Origin: a bacterium
GTDB lineage: Bacteria; Bipolaricaulota; Bipolaricaulia; UBA7950; UBA9294
NCBI GenBank assembly: GCA_030671645.1
Contig: DAOVHV010000001.1
Location: 1 to 31,374, forward strand
Length of the DNA: 31,374 nucleotides
Reading direction: 5' to 3'
Made by a program: the position numbers and the translations under genes. Under the pieces are notes generated by a model. It was not told where the DNA came from and ran no database searches. It worked only from the letters and a program-made list of their open reading frames with translations. Shown here one piece after another: positions 1 through 7,981 of the stretch. The number at the start of each line of letters is the position of its first letter. The first letter of the stretch is position 1.

Positions 1-554
1 AGAACGATCTGCCTGATTCCAATCCCCAGCGTCTCTACACAGCGCACAAGATTATGTACGGCTGTGATTGAGCCAGTGACGATATGAACATCGACTTCAA
101 GACGTGTTCCCGTCATGCCAACCGGATCAGTAATACCATCCTGGCCATCGACAATGTACTGGCGCGGGATGATGTGAATCATCTCAGATTCCGGAGGAAT
201 CTGAATCGCCTGTGCCGTCTCCACCACACGTCGAACATCTTCGTGGGTGATGATTCGGTCGGGGCGATTGATGGAAACGGTTCCCGAATTGTTGATGGAA
301 GCGATGTGCTTTCCAGCAATCCCTACATACACGGAGTCGATCTTGACATCAGCCATGTTCTCGGCTTCTTCGACCGACTTGCGGATGGAAGACATGGTTC
401 GACCGATGTCGACCACGACACCCTTCTCCAATCCGTGAGATTCGGACTTCCCCATTCCAATTATTTCGATCGTCCCGTCGATGACATTCCCGACAAGCGT
501 CACGACTTTAGTGGTGCCAACGTCAATGCCGACAACCACCGTTTCCTTTCTCAT
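1..554 (-). CDS. ftsA: Cell division protein FtsA (partial, C-terminal part beyond the window)
   Basis: FtsA is an actin-like ATPase that tethers FtsZ rings to the inner membrane and recruits later division proteins. The visible 184 N-terminal residues begin MRKETVVVGIDVGTTKV, the phosphate-1 loop of the actin/Hsp70 fold. They continue with EKGVVVDIGRTMSSIRKSVEEAE and VYVGIAGKHI, which lead into the FtsA-specific 1C (SHS2) subdomain. The ATG (552-554) overlaps the ftsQ TGA as ATGA, and GAGGAG lies directly before it, so translation is probably coupled to ftsQ. The reading frame is open to base 1, so the gene is cut only by the window edge. ftsZ would be expected next but is outside. The alternative, another actin-like protein such as PilM, is unlikely given the dcw-type neighbours. 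Confidence 0.95.
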   Translation of the reverse strand, partial: MRKETVVVGIDVGTTKVVTLVGNVIDGTIEIIGMGKSESHGLEKGVVVDIGRTMSSIRKSVEEAENMADVKIDSVYVGIAGKHIASINNSGTVSINRPDRIITHEDVRRVVETAQAIQIPPESEMIHIIPRQYIVDGQDGITDPVGMTGTRLEVDVHIVTGSITAVHNLVRCVETLGIGIRQIV

Positions 555-1288
555 CTCCTCACCGCCTTACGGGGCACGAGCGTTGCCTCTCCCCCAAACC
601 TGATATCAATCAATTCGTAACGTTCGATCTCAATCTCTCGACAGAGTACCTCCAACGCTGCCAAACGATCCAATATGTGGACTATATCGCCCAATTGGAC
701 GCGAACATCATTCGCCAAGATTAGCTCAATAGAACGCAAATTCGTAACATCCACGCTTCGTACGACAAGCTCACATAAGTTGCTTTGGAGTGCAACAAGG
801 AGTTCAACAACTTGCAAGTTGAGAAGGACATCCCCACTCCCCCAGCCGGAGAATGCTGCACCGACGAGTTTCAAGGAAGAAGAAACGGCCTCGTCCTTTC
901 CTACGATGACACCACCCTCGGCGATGGCCACTCTGGAGTTTTCGGAGGGGTGTTGCGACCAAGCAATGACTTGCCGCTCTTCGATTACAAGTTGAATGGT
1001 ATGAGGAAAGACTCTTCGCACCGATGCATGCTTCACCCAGGGATGCTGTTCCACTCGGCGTCGAACGAGTCCTGCCGGTACGGAGAATATCGTCTGACCG
1101 CGATGGAGTTGTGACAAAGCAACCAACTCAGCCGCCGTAGCATGCTGATTCCCAGAAATTACAACCTCACGCACATCGCAGATCCGAAGCCACGGAGTGT
1201 AAAGGGCCATGATTGCAGCAGCGATGAGTACCCCCCCTGATATGAAGACCCAAACGACGCTCTGGCGCTTGGCGTTCCCCTCCTTCAC
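551..1288 (-). CDS. ftsQ: Cell division protein FtsQ
   Basis: FtsQ/DivIB is a bitopic inner-membrane protein that links early and late division proteins through its periplasmic part. This 245-residue protein has a short basic cytoplasmic start, one membrane helix at about residues 11-32, then a POTRA domain (about 35-104) with the typical LRICDVREVVISGNQH opening and HPWVKHASVRRVFPHTI. A beta domain follows. It is family length. The start is GTG (1286-1288), with GAGGT about 9 nt upstream and no better ATG in frame. It sits between murC and ftsA and overlaps ftsA by 4 nt. Unlike the tightly packed genes upstream, it is preceded by a 260-bp gap holding a strong promoter, so ftsQA can be expressed independently of murC. 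The identification is secure from context plus the POTRA motif. Confidence 0.92.
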   Translation of the reverse strand: MKEGNAKRQSVVWVFISGGVLIAAAIMALYTPWLRICDVREVVISGNQHATAAELVALSQLHRGQTIFSVPAGLVRRRVEQHPWVKHASVRRVFPHTIQLVIEERQVIAWSQHPSENSRVAIAEGGVIVGKDEAVSSSLKLVGAAFSGWGSGDVLLNLQVVELLVALQSNLCELVVRSVDVTNLRSIELILANDVRVQLGDIVHILDRLAALEVLCREIEIERYELIDIRFGGEATLVPRKAVRR

Positions 1289-1335
1289 CCGTCAAAGACC
1301 TCTTTTTCCCCTACAGCAGAGAGATTCGTGAAAAT

Positions 1336-1364
1336 GTTATACAGTTTTTGTGCTCGAATGTCAA
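1336..1364 (-). promoter_or_regulatory. Sigma70-type promoter for ftsQ-ftsA
   Basis: On the minus strand, -35 TTGACA (1359-1364) and -10 TATAAC (1336-1341) are separated by exactly 17 bp. That is 11 of 12 consensus positions with optimal spacing. The -10 lies about 47 nt upstream of the ftsQ GTG, leaving a short leader. It is the best promoter match I found in the window. Its position after murC and before ftsQ suggests a dedicated division promoter. Confidence 0.75.
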
Positions 1365-1371
1365 TTCGCTT

Positions 1372-1397
1372 GCCGATCTTAGCGATTTTGGATCGGC
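1372..1397. repeat. Inverted repeat just upstream of the ftsQ promoter
   Basis: Seven-bp arms GCCGATC (1372-1378) and GATCGGC (1391-1397) are separated by 12 bp. The repeat ends 7 bp upstream of the -35 box of the ftsQ promoter. There is no T-run, so it does not look like a terminator for murC. Its place suggests a regulator binding site, but this is inference only. Confidence 0.35.
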
Positions 1398-1548
1398 TGA
1401 AATCAGACCGACTTTCGATGCATTTCCTCATCAAGTACAATCATTTCGCCTAGGCTCAAGTAGGATAAGACTTAGATGTGAGATTTCCCCTTTACTTGCA
1501 TTAGGAGTTGGCACTCGCACATTCGCGACTTCACTCAGCTTCCTTGGC

Positions 1549-2943
1549 TCAAATCGAGCACGAAACGCGGTACAGGAAGTGGCCTTCTTCGAGGAGTCGT
1601 GCCAGTCGCTCTGTGTCCTGCCAGACAGCTCCGGCGCCGAAGCTGATGAGGAAATCCTCTGGCTCGATGTAATCTGCGAGGAAACGGACGGTCTCGTCCT
1701 TTGTCTCGATCATCCGTACGGCACATTGGGTATCTCGACGGATGGCGTCGAGCACATGGATGGAGGAAATTCCCGGGATCTCCAATTCACAGGCCGAATA
1801 GATAGGATTAACCAAAACAGTGTCTGCATCTGTAAATGCCACTCCGAATTCGTCTCCCAATGCTTTCGTTCGGCTGTAGCGATGTGGCTGGAAAACGGCG
1901 ATGATGCGCCTGCCCGGCCATCCAGTTCGAATTGCTTGAAGGCTCGCTTCGATCTCTTCGGGCAGATGTGCGTAGTCGTCGACCACGGTGACGCCGTTCT
2001 CTTCGAGAAGCTCGAATCGTCGGTGCGGCAACTGAAACGCAGACAAGCCGCAAGCCGCTTCTGCCAATGGCATACCCGTCAGTTGCACTGCCGCCAGCGC
2101 ACATAGCGCATTTCGAACGTTGTGTTTCCCTGGTGCCGGAAGAACGACACGATCCACCAAGGTGCCGTTCTCATATAGGTCGAACGTTGTCGTCCATTGA
2201 TCGTACGCCAGGTGTCTTGCTTCCAGGTCGGCGGCAACATCAATCCCTACGGTTGTGGCCGTTTGGAAAGCCTGTGCCAGGTTGGCCACTCGGTCATCGT
2301 CGATGCACAACACCTGTCTTGCTGATTGGCTCAGATATTGGGTGAACGCCCGTTCAATATGCTCAAGATCATGGTAGGTCTGAAGATGATCCTTCCCGAT
2401 GTTAGTAAGCACGGCGATTTCGGGTTGAACCTCCACCAACAACCCATCGGACTCGTCGACTTCGGCAACGAACCAATTTCCCGAATCCAAGCAGGCATTT
2501 CCGCCCAGAGCAGGGCAATCGGCTCCGATGAGATAGCTCGGCTTCTCCCCTCGATCTTTGAGGATGGTCGCTATCATGGCCGTGGTGGTGGTTTTACCGT
2601 GTGTTCCGGCCACGCCGATACTGCGATGCTTCTGTAGAAGCCGCGCCATAGCTCTCAGCCGGGGCACAACGGGAATGCGATGCCGCCTTGCTGCCAGCAC
2701 TTCCTCGTGATCCGCGGCAATTGCCGAAGAAACGATGACTCCGTCAAGGTTGCGAGAGACGTATCCTGCACTATGGCCGCGGTGAATGCGCGCGCCTGAC
2801 TGGCGCAGAACGTCCGTCTCGCGATTCGCGCACAGATCGGAGCCGGTCACGTGAACACCGTGAGAAAGAAGAACGGACGCCAATCCGCTCATGCCGATGC
2901 CTCCGACCCCTACGAAATGAACCCGCGAACCCCTCTCAATCAC
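1549..2943 (-). CDS. murC: UDP-N-acetylmuramate--L-alanine ligase MurC
   Basis: MurC adds L-alanine to UDP-MurNAc, the first cytoplasmic step of the peptidoglycan stem peptide, with ATP hydrolysis. The 464-residue protein shows all three Mur-ligase domains. The N-terminal Rossmann motif is HFVGVGGIGMSGLA (9-22). The ATP-binding P-loop is GTHGKTTT (113-120), with DESDG further on. The C-terminal domain has DDYAHLPEEI and FQPHRYSRT. Length is normal for MurC. The start is GTG (2941-2943), overlapping the murG stop as GTGA, so it is translationally coupled to murG. The gene downstream is ftsQ; no murB or ddl lies in between, although many dcw clusters have them here. Confidence 0.96.
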   Translation of the reverse strand: MIERGSRVHFVGVGGIGMSGLASVLLSHGVHVTGSDLCANRETDVLRQSGARIHRGHSAGYVSRNLDGVIVSSAIAADHEEVLAARRHRIPVVPRLRAMARLLQKHRSIGVAGTHGKTTTTAMIATILKDRGEKPSYLIGADCPALGGNACLDSGNWFVAEVDESDGLLVEVQPEIAVLTNIGKDHLQTYHDLEHIERAFTQYLSQSARQVLCIDDDRVANLAQAFQTATTVGIDVAADLEARHLAYDQWTTTFDLYENGTLVDRVVLPAPGKHNVRNALCALAAVQLTGMPLAEAACGLSAFQLPHRRFELLEENGVTVVDDYAHLPEEIEASLQAIRTGWPGRRIIAVFQPHRYSRTKALGDEFGVAFTDADTVLVNPIYSACELEIPGISSIHVLDAIRRDTQCAVRMIETKDETVRFLADYIEPEDFLISFGAGAVWQDTERLARLLEEGHFLYRVSCSI

Positions 2944-4067
2944 GGGTGAACCTCCCTCATCAATGATCCAATCTCACCTAGGATGAGCGACTGAGCACTT
3001 CGCTGTCCCAGCCGCCTGGCATTGCCAGCCAGCCGTTCGAGACCTAGCTCATCACCCATCTGACCTAGGATGACGCCGACCAAACCATGGCGAACGATAA
3101 CCTCCTCATCCGCCACTGTACAAGCGCATTCTTCCTCCATTATCTGGGCATTCTTCCTCTGATGATCGTCGGCCGCTTCCTTCCAAGGAACGAGTAACGA
3201 GGCTTTCCCGCACGATATTATCTCCGCCAACGACGTCGCTCCGGCACGGCAGACGACGAGATCGGCAATGGCGAACGCAGCTCCCATCTGATGGACATAT
3301 CCCTTGACGACAATGTTCGCTACTCCTGCTGCGGCCAGCTCGGCTTGAATTGCCGTCTTGATTTCGGGATCGCCGGTGATAAGAAGAATCTGGAGGTCCT
3401 CGTTCCGAGCAATGGCTTCTTTCCCGAACAGCACTTGCTCCGTGATTTCCGCGGAGCCTTTTGATCCCCCGAAAACGAGAATCGTTCTTCGCCCGGGGTC
3501 GAGCCCGAAGTGACGATAGAGGGCGGGGGAACGCTTGACATGAAGAAACTCTTCACGAATCGGATTTCCTGTCACCACTATCTTGCGCGCATGAGGGAAC
3601 GAGCGTTTCGATTGTGGGAACGAAAGCATGACCAGATCGACGAAACGAGACAGCCATCGATTGGCCAATCCGCCGATTACGTTCTGCTCGTGGATGACGG
3701 TTCGAATCGGAAGCACGCACCCTAGCAGCGCGCCAAGCAGAACGGGCGCAAACGAGGAATGCCCTCCTACTCCAATAACGAGTTGAGGCCGAAATCGCAG
3801 GAAGAGCACAACCGTCTGCACAAATCCCAGCAATAGTCGAATCATTGCCGGCGCGTTTTTCATCCAGCTCGTGCGAACCAAGCCGCTGGCCAGGATGGGA
3901 TGAAAGCGAATCCAAGGATAGGAGAGCAGCATACGTGCTTCAACACCGCTCTTCGTCCCAATATGGACGAATCGTGCTTGCGGATACTTCTTTCTCAGCC
4001 CCTCACATATCGCAAGTGCAGGATAGAAGTGCCCGCCGGTTCCCCCACCTGCAACCAGGATTCTCAT
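2940..4067 (-). CDS. murG: UDP-GlcNAc:undecaprenyl-PP-MurNAc-pentapeptide GlcNAc transferase MurG
   Basis: MurG converts lipid I to lipid II at the cytoplasmic face of the inner membrane. The 375-residue protein begins MRILVAGGGTGGHFYPALA, the N-terminal lipid I/nucleotide loop. It then has GVGGHSSFAPV, HEQNVIGGLANRWL, VTGNPIREEF, GGSKGSAEI, VCRAGATSLAEI and PWKEAADDHQRKNA, all GT28 signatures. The frame stays open for 78 codons upstream, but that part is an antisense-like run inside ftsW with no homology. I chose the ATG at 4065-4067, which overlaps the ftsW TGA. It also overlaps murC by 4 nt. The ftsW-murG-murC order is the classical dcw arrangement. Confidence 0.96.
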   Translation of the reverse strand: MRILVAGGGTGGHFYPALAICEGLRKKYPQARFVHIGTKSGVEARMLLSYPWIRFHPILASGLVRTSWMKNAPAMIRLLLGFVQTVVLFLRFRPQLVIGVGGHSSFAPVLLGALLGCVLPIRTVIHEQNVIGGLANRWLSRFVDLVMLSFPQSKRSFPHARKIVVTGNPIREEFLHVKRSPALYRHFGLDPGRRTILVFGGSKGSAEITEQVLFGKEAIARNEDLQILLITGDPEIKTAIQAELAAAGVANIVVKGYVHQMGAAFAIADLVVCRAGATSLAEIISCGKASLLVPWKEAADDHQRKNAQIMEEECACTVADEEVIVRHGLVGVILGQMGDELGLERLAGNARRLGQRSAQSLILGEIGSLMREVHP

Positions 4068-5146
4068 GCCTGCGCCCCCTGTTTCGAAACGTTGAGAAGA
4101 ACTCCGATCAGGGCGAGAGTGATGATAAGCGACGACCCGCCGTTGCTGAAGAAAGGAAACGTCAATCCAGTAACCGGAAGAAGTCCAACTACGACTCCCA
4201 AATTCACGAGCGTCTGGAATCCCAGCGTGAAACCGATCCCCATGGCCAAGAGTTGTCCCAGACGATCGGGCGCTGTCTCGGCGATTCTGAAGGCCCTCCA
4301 CACCAGCAATCCAATGAGTGCCACAATGGCCAGCACTCCGATGAGACCAAGTTCCTCGGCAAGGACGGACATGATGAAGTCGTTGTGAGATTGTGGCAGG
4401 TAGAACAGCTTCGCATGCGACGCGCCAAGTCCTCGCCCCAAGATTCCGCCCGATCCGATGGCCGTGAGCGATTGAATGGTTTGATAACCGGTCGATTGGC
4501 TGTAGGCCTGCGGACTAAGGAACGACAACAATCGCGCAAACCGATAGGGTTCGAAACGGATGGCCAAGAACGCGAGAGGGATACCGGCAGCGCCCACAGC
4601 CAGCAGATGTAGTATGCGAGCTCCGGCAAAGAACAACATGGCCATCGTCACCATACCGAAGACAACGATCATGCCCAGATCCGGCTGAACAATCACAATG
4701 GCTGCCAGCAGGCCCAGAAGAATGAGATAAGGCAGCACTCCCTCTGAGAAGCTCCTGATCGTGTCGCCTTTCCGACTTAGAGAGTGGGCCATGAACAAAA
4801 TGAGCGAAAACTTGACCGCCTCGGTCGGTTGGAACGTGAATGGGCCTAACGGGAGCCAGCGCCCATTCGACAAACCGATCGGGAGTATGGTCAGCAGCGT
4901 CAACAAGATGCCGCCGATGAGGAACACGTCGTTTAGCAGTACCAAGCGGTGATAATCCCAGCGCTCCAAGACAATCAGTGCAAGAATGCCGACGCCGGCC
5001 GCCAACAGTTGGCGAATCAGCATCGAGGTATCGGAACCGTAGTGACGCAAAGAAAACGGGCTACTGGCGCTGTAAAGCATGATGAAGCCAGAGAATAGAA
5101 GCAACGCGGTCACGAAAACGGCGTGTCGATCCACCAATCCACCCAC
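4064..5146 (-). CDS. ftsW: SEDS-family peptidoglycan glycosyltransferase FtsW
   Basis: FtsW is the septal SEDS-family peptidoglycan polymerase that works with a class B PBP. This multi-helix membrane protein of about 360 residues carries FQPTEAVKFSLI, VQPDLGMI, SHNDFIMSVLAEELGLIG and LPVTGLTFPFFSNGGSS, the characteristic SEDS segments. An open frame reaches GTG at 5164, but that codon lacks an upstream ribosome site. GGAGG instead lies 10 nt before the GTG at 5144-5146, which I prefer as the start (six residues shorter). The 3' end overlaps murG by 4 nt. RodA is the main alternative; the murD-ftsW-murG context makes FtsW much more likely. The 133-bp spacer to murD holds no promoter I could recognise. 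Confidence 0.92.
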   Translation of the reverse strand: MGGLVDRHAVFVTALLLFSGFIMLYSASSPFSLRHYGSDTSMLIRQLLAAGVGILALIVLERWDYHRLVLLNDVFLIGGILLTLLTILPIGLSNGRWLPLGPFTFQPTEAVKFSLILFMAHSLSRKGDTIRSFSEGVLPYLILLGLLAAIVIVQPDLGMIVVFGMVTMAMLFFAGARILHLLAVGAAGIPLAFLAIRFEPYRFARLLSFLSPQAYSQSTGYQTIQSLTAIGSGGILGRGLGASHAKLFYLPQSHNDFIMSVLAEELGLIGVLAIVALIGLLVWRAFRIAETAPDRLGQLLAMGIGFTLGFQTLVNLGVVVGLLPVTGLTFPFFSNGGSSLIITLALIGVLLNVSKQGAQA

Positions 5147-5279
5147 GCTAGGTCCCCCTCCCACGCAAAGTCATGGCTTAGTTAGATACCCCGATTAATG
5201 GGTACGGCATCTGTCCATGACTGGAAAGGAAAGAGGACCACGAAACACTGAAGATCGGTCCGTCGAACAGCAGACAGGT

Positions 5280-5294
5280 GTCCCGAATCGGGAC
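5280..5294. repeat. Short perfect palindrome just after murD
   Basis: GTCCCGA (5280-5286) and TCGGGAC (5288-5294) form a perfect 7-bp inverted repeat around one base, 3 nt beyond the murD stop on the minus strand. There is no U-rich tail, so an intrinsic terminator is doubtful. It could be an mRNA 3'-end or processing structure between murD and ftsW. Confidence 0.3.
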
Positions 5295-5297
5295 GAG

Positions 5298-6632
5298 CTA
5301 CGTCCTTGATTGCACGTTTTCGAAGCCGGGCTGGGATCGGATCAAACTTGCGAACGCATCGCCACGTTCGGTGTAGTCAGCGAATGCATCGAAACTGGAA
5401 CAAGCCGGCGACAACACGAGAACGTCACCCGGCTGAGCAACCAAAACCCCACGAGTCACCGCCTCTCTCATCGTTCGCACGGAACATGGCGCGGACTCAA
5501 CGCGAGGGTGCTGCTCGAAAACATGGCGTAGCGTGTTGGCGGCTTCTCCGAACAGAATGACTTCCCGGATGTCGGAAGCTGCGATTTCATCGACCAAAGA
5601 CTCATAACCCGCACACTTGGAACGCCCGCCCAACAGCAGAACAACGGGTGAATCAATGGCACGAAGAGCAGCGATCGCCGATCCGGCGTTGGTCGATTTG
5701 GAATCATTGATCACACGCACGCCGCCGACGGCCCCAACGGTCTCCATGCGATGGGGAAGCCGGAATGCCTCACGCACAGCATCCATCGGAACCTTCGATA
5801 CGTCGAATTCGGGAACGAGGCCCGCACAAGCTGCCAACGCTGCGCGCAGGTTGGAGCGTTCATGGGGCAGCAGCCTCTCCATGCTTACGGGCAAACGTTC
5901 GAAACACGTATCGTAAAACACGCGCCGGGCATTACCCTGCTCGAATTGAGAAGTGAGTGTACTCGGCAGGATGGCTACATCGGCAGGTTCCTGATTAGCG
6001 AACAGCTTGCCTTTGGCATTCGCGTAAGACCGCATGTCGCCGTGACGGCGAATGTGATCCGGTGATAGGTTGAGCAGTACTCCGATGTGTGGACGGAAGC
6101 CCCGGCTTTGCTCCAGCTGATAGCTGCTGATCTCCAGCACGAGGGTGTCCGATTCCGAGATCTCGTCAATGACGGAAATCAGGGGGATCCCGATATTCCC
6201 TGCCACCCACGCCTGTCTTCCTAGGGATTGAAGGATCTTCCCAATCACCTCAACAGTCGAGCTCTTGCCATTGGTTCCTGTCACTGCGATGACGGGGCAA
6301 CTCCCTACCATGCCTAGGGCGAAGTCAATCTCCGAGAGCACCGGTAGGCCTCTTCGTCGTGCTTCCTCGAGTATCGGAAGTTCCAAAGGGATCCCGGGGC
6401 TCAACACAACAACGTCAGCTTCCTGAAGGAATCTGGGCGTATGCCCTGACTGCTCGAAGGGGATGTTGTTCTCGCGCAACCAGTTCTGTTGGCCTTCCGA
6501 CAGGCAGCCCTGCTCGCTTACGCAGGCCCAAAGTGCATGGCGGGCAGCGAACTCGCAGACGGCTCGCCCGGTTGCGCCGAATCCCAGCACGAGGATACGT
6601 CGTAGTGTGTTTGATTCCTGGGATTGACTCAT
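5298..6632 (-). CDS. murD: UDP-N-acetylmuramoyl-L-alanine--D-glutamate ligase MurD
   Basis: MurD attaches D-glutamate to UDP-MurNAc-L-Ala in the cytoplasm. The 444-residue sequence has the N-terminal Rossmann motif LVLGFGATGRAV (14-25) and the P-loop TGTNGKSST (118-126). It also has VAGNIGIPL, the SSYQLE strand, LNLSPDHIRRHG, NDSKSTN and the C-terminal LSPACSSFDAF...ERGDAF block. Small departures from consensus (SPDHIRRH for TPDHLDRH, GGRSKCAGY for GGxxKGxD/Y) leave the key lysine and aspartate in place. Its ATG overlaps the upstream ftcD stop (ATGA). mraY and murE/F, the usual upstream partners, are replaced here by ftcD and fabZ, so the dcw cluster is split in this genome. Confidence 0.96.
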   Translation of the reverse strand: MSQSQESNTLRRILVLGFGATGRAVCEFAARHALWACVSEQGCLSEGQQNWLRENNIPFEQSGHTPRFLQEADVVVLSPGIPLELPILEEARRRGLPVLSEIDFALGMVGSCPVIAVTGTNGKSSTVEVIGKILQSLGRQAWVAGNIGIPLISVIDEISESDTLVLEISSYQLEQSRGFRPHIGVLLNLSPDHIRRHGDMRSYANAKGKLFANQEPADVAILPSTLTSQFEQGNARRVFYDTCFERLPVSMERLLPHERSNLRAALAACAGLVPEFDVSKVPMDAVREAFRLPHRMETVGAVGGVRVINDSKSTNAGSAIAALRAIDSPVVLLLGGRSKCAGYESLVDEIAASDIREVILFGEAANTLRHVFEQHPRVESAPCSVRTMREAVTRGVLVAQPGDVLVLSPACSSFDAFADYTERGDAFASLIRSQPGFENVQSRT

Positions 6633-7516
6633 GTCATTCGCTTCGCAATCCGCGTTTCCAGGATCCGTTCCCGCGGGTCATCTTGCATCAGAAGATCAGC
6701 GGCAGTCGCGTCGTCCAGCGCCAGCTTGGGAACAAGGCCCACGATTTCGGATTCCAGTACCCGAACGCCTACTTGTTCCGCTTCACGGCTGACAGCACGA
6801 AAAGCCGCCGGGATGGTCGTAGCAGTGATGTCAGTCAGGTTCATGGAGACTTGCGCCAAATTCCGAGAGTCGAGCGATAGTCCCAATGCCTTGACGCCGG
6901 GCAAGCCGCCGTTTGCCTCGCGAATCGCCAAAGCGATTTCGCGCGCGATGGCGACTTCCGCTGTGTCCAGAACAACGTTGAAGGCGACCAGGAGATGACG
7001 TGCGCCGACGGCAACGGCTCCCGCTGTTGGATGAGGCTGCCGGGGTCCGAAATCCGGCCGCATCTCTGCCAGCTTCTTCGACAGTCCTTCGAATCCCCCT
7101 CGTCGAATCCGTGGAAGCGATGATCGATGTGCCGATCGTGCGGCCATTCCATAAAGATACACAGGCAAGGCCCAGCGATCGGCAATCGTTCGACCGATAC
7201 GTCGAGCCACGGCCACACAGTCGGCCATCTCCGCCGCTTGCAGGGGTACAAACGGGATTACATCGACGGCACCGATGCGGGGATGAACGCCACAATGCGT
7301 TCCTAAATCAATCAGGGCTGTCGCGCTTTCTACCAGCGCAACAGCCCCATCGGCAATCTGTTCCTCGTCGCCGATGATCGTGAAGACAGATCGGTGATGA
7401 TCGCAATCCGAATGAATGTCAAGTACGCAGCATCCAGTGCGCGCGATCGATTCCGCAATCCGTTCGATGATCGTACGATCGCGCCCTTCGCTCACATTGG
7501 GTACGCACTCGATCAA
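6629..7516 (-). CDS. ftcD: Glutamate formimidoyltransferase (FtcD N-terminal type)
   Basis: This enzyme family transfers the formimino group between N-formimino-L-glutamate and tetrahydrofolate, linking histidine breakdown to one-carbon metabolism. The 295 residues match the transferase domain only; there is no cyclodeaminase domain. Diagnostic stretches are IECVPNVSEGRD at the start, DCDHHRSVFT, GVHPRIGAVDVIPFVPL with the conserved His, GARHLLVAFNVVLDT and VSMNLTD. The start is TTG (7514-7516), sharing the TTGA overlap with the fabZ stop; the 3' end overlaps murD by 4 nt. It is therefore embedded between a fatty-acid gene and a cell-wall gene with no histidine-degradation genes beside it. 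It may serve folate interconversion instead, which is inference. Confidence 0.88.
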   Translation of the reverse strand: MIECVPNVSEGRDRTIIERIAESIARTGCCVLDIHSDCDHHRSVFTIIGDEEQIADGAVALVESATALIDLGTHCGVHPRIGAVDVIPFVPLQAAEMADCVAVARRIGRTIADRWALPVYLYGMAARSAHRSSLPRIRRGGFEGLSKKLAEMRPDFGPRQPHPTAGAVAVGARHLLVAFNVVLDTAEVAIAREIALAIREANGGLPGVKALGLSLDSRNLAQVSMNLTDITATTIPAAFRAVSREAEQVGVRVLESEIVGLVPKLALDDATAADLLMQDDPRERILETRIAKRMT

Positions 7517-7968
7517 TCCATCCCCTTGGCGTTCTCCATTTCGCCCGGCACCAGTAGCGAGATGGTGGCCGCGGCCGCCAACTCGCCATCCACCGTCGCT
7601 TCGACTGTTGCCTGCAGCAGTTCTCGCTTCCGACGCGCGATCCGCGCCTCCATACGCAGCTGATCCCCAGGAACCACCTTACGACGAAACTTGGCCTTGT
7701 CGATGCCGACAAGATATCCGATGGAAGGAGACTCCCTCTCATCATCCAGCACAAGGAAGGCTGCAGTTTGAGTCATGGCTTCGAGGATGAGAACTCCAGG
7801 CATGACCGCCTCCAGCGGAGGCGGGAAATGTCCCTGGAAGAACGGCTCGTTGGCAGTAACGTTCTTCACGCCAACAACTCTCTCCGCGCTTCGCTCGACA
7901 ATCCGATCGACGAGGAGAAACGGATACCGGTGAGGCAAGCATTGCCGAATCGCTTCGATATCGTACAT
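7513..7968 (-). CDS. fabZ: 3-hydroxyacyl-[acyl-carrier-protein] dehydratase FabZ
   Basis: FabZ dehydrates 3-hydroxyacyl-ACP to trans-2-enoyl-ACP in type II fatty acid synthesis. The 151-residue hotdog-fold protein opens with DIEAIRQCLPHRYPFLLVDRI. It carries the catalytic His in FFQGHFP (His47) and the catalytic Glu in VMPGVLILEAMTQ (Glu63). Length is standard. It follows the skp-like gene by 13 nt and overlaps ftcD by 4 nt. In proteobacteria the order is bamA-skp-lpxD-fabZ; lpxD is absent here, so fabZ keeps its old neighbourhood without the lipid A gene. FabA is excluded by the start motif and length. Confidence 0.95.
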   Translation of the reverse strand: MYDIEAIRQCLPHRYPFLLVDRIVERSAERVVGVKNVTANEPFFQGHFPPPLEAVMPGVLILEAMTQTAAFLVLDDERESPSIGYLVGIDKAKFRRKVVPGDQLRMEARIARRKRELLQATVEATVDGELAAAATISLLVPGEMENAKGMD

Positions 7969-7981
7969 TCGTCGTCCCGTT

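Noticed and set aside
84..620. 178-residue plus-strand frame at the left edge
   Set aside because: It is antisense to clear FtsA sequence and has no family similarity of its own.
4068..4301. N-terminal extension of MurG by 78 residues
   Set aside because: The extension overlaps ftsW coding sequence, has no homology, and the ATG overlapping the ftsW stop begins exactly at the conserved MurG N-terminus.
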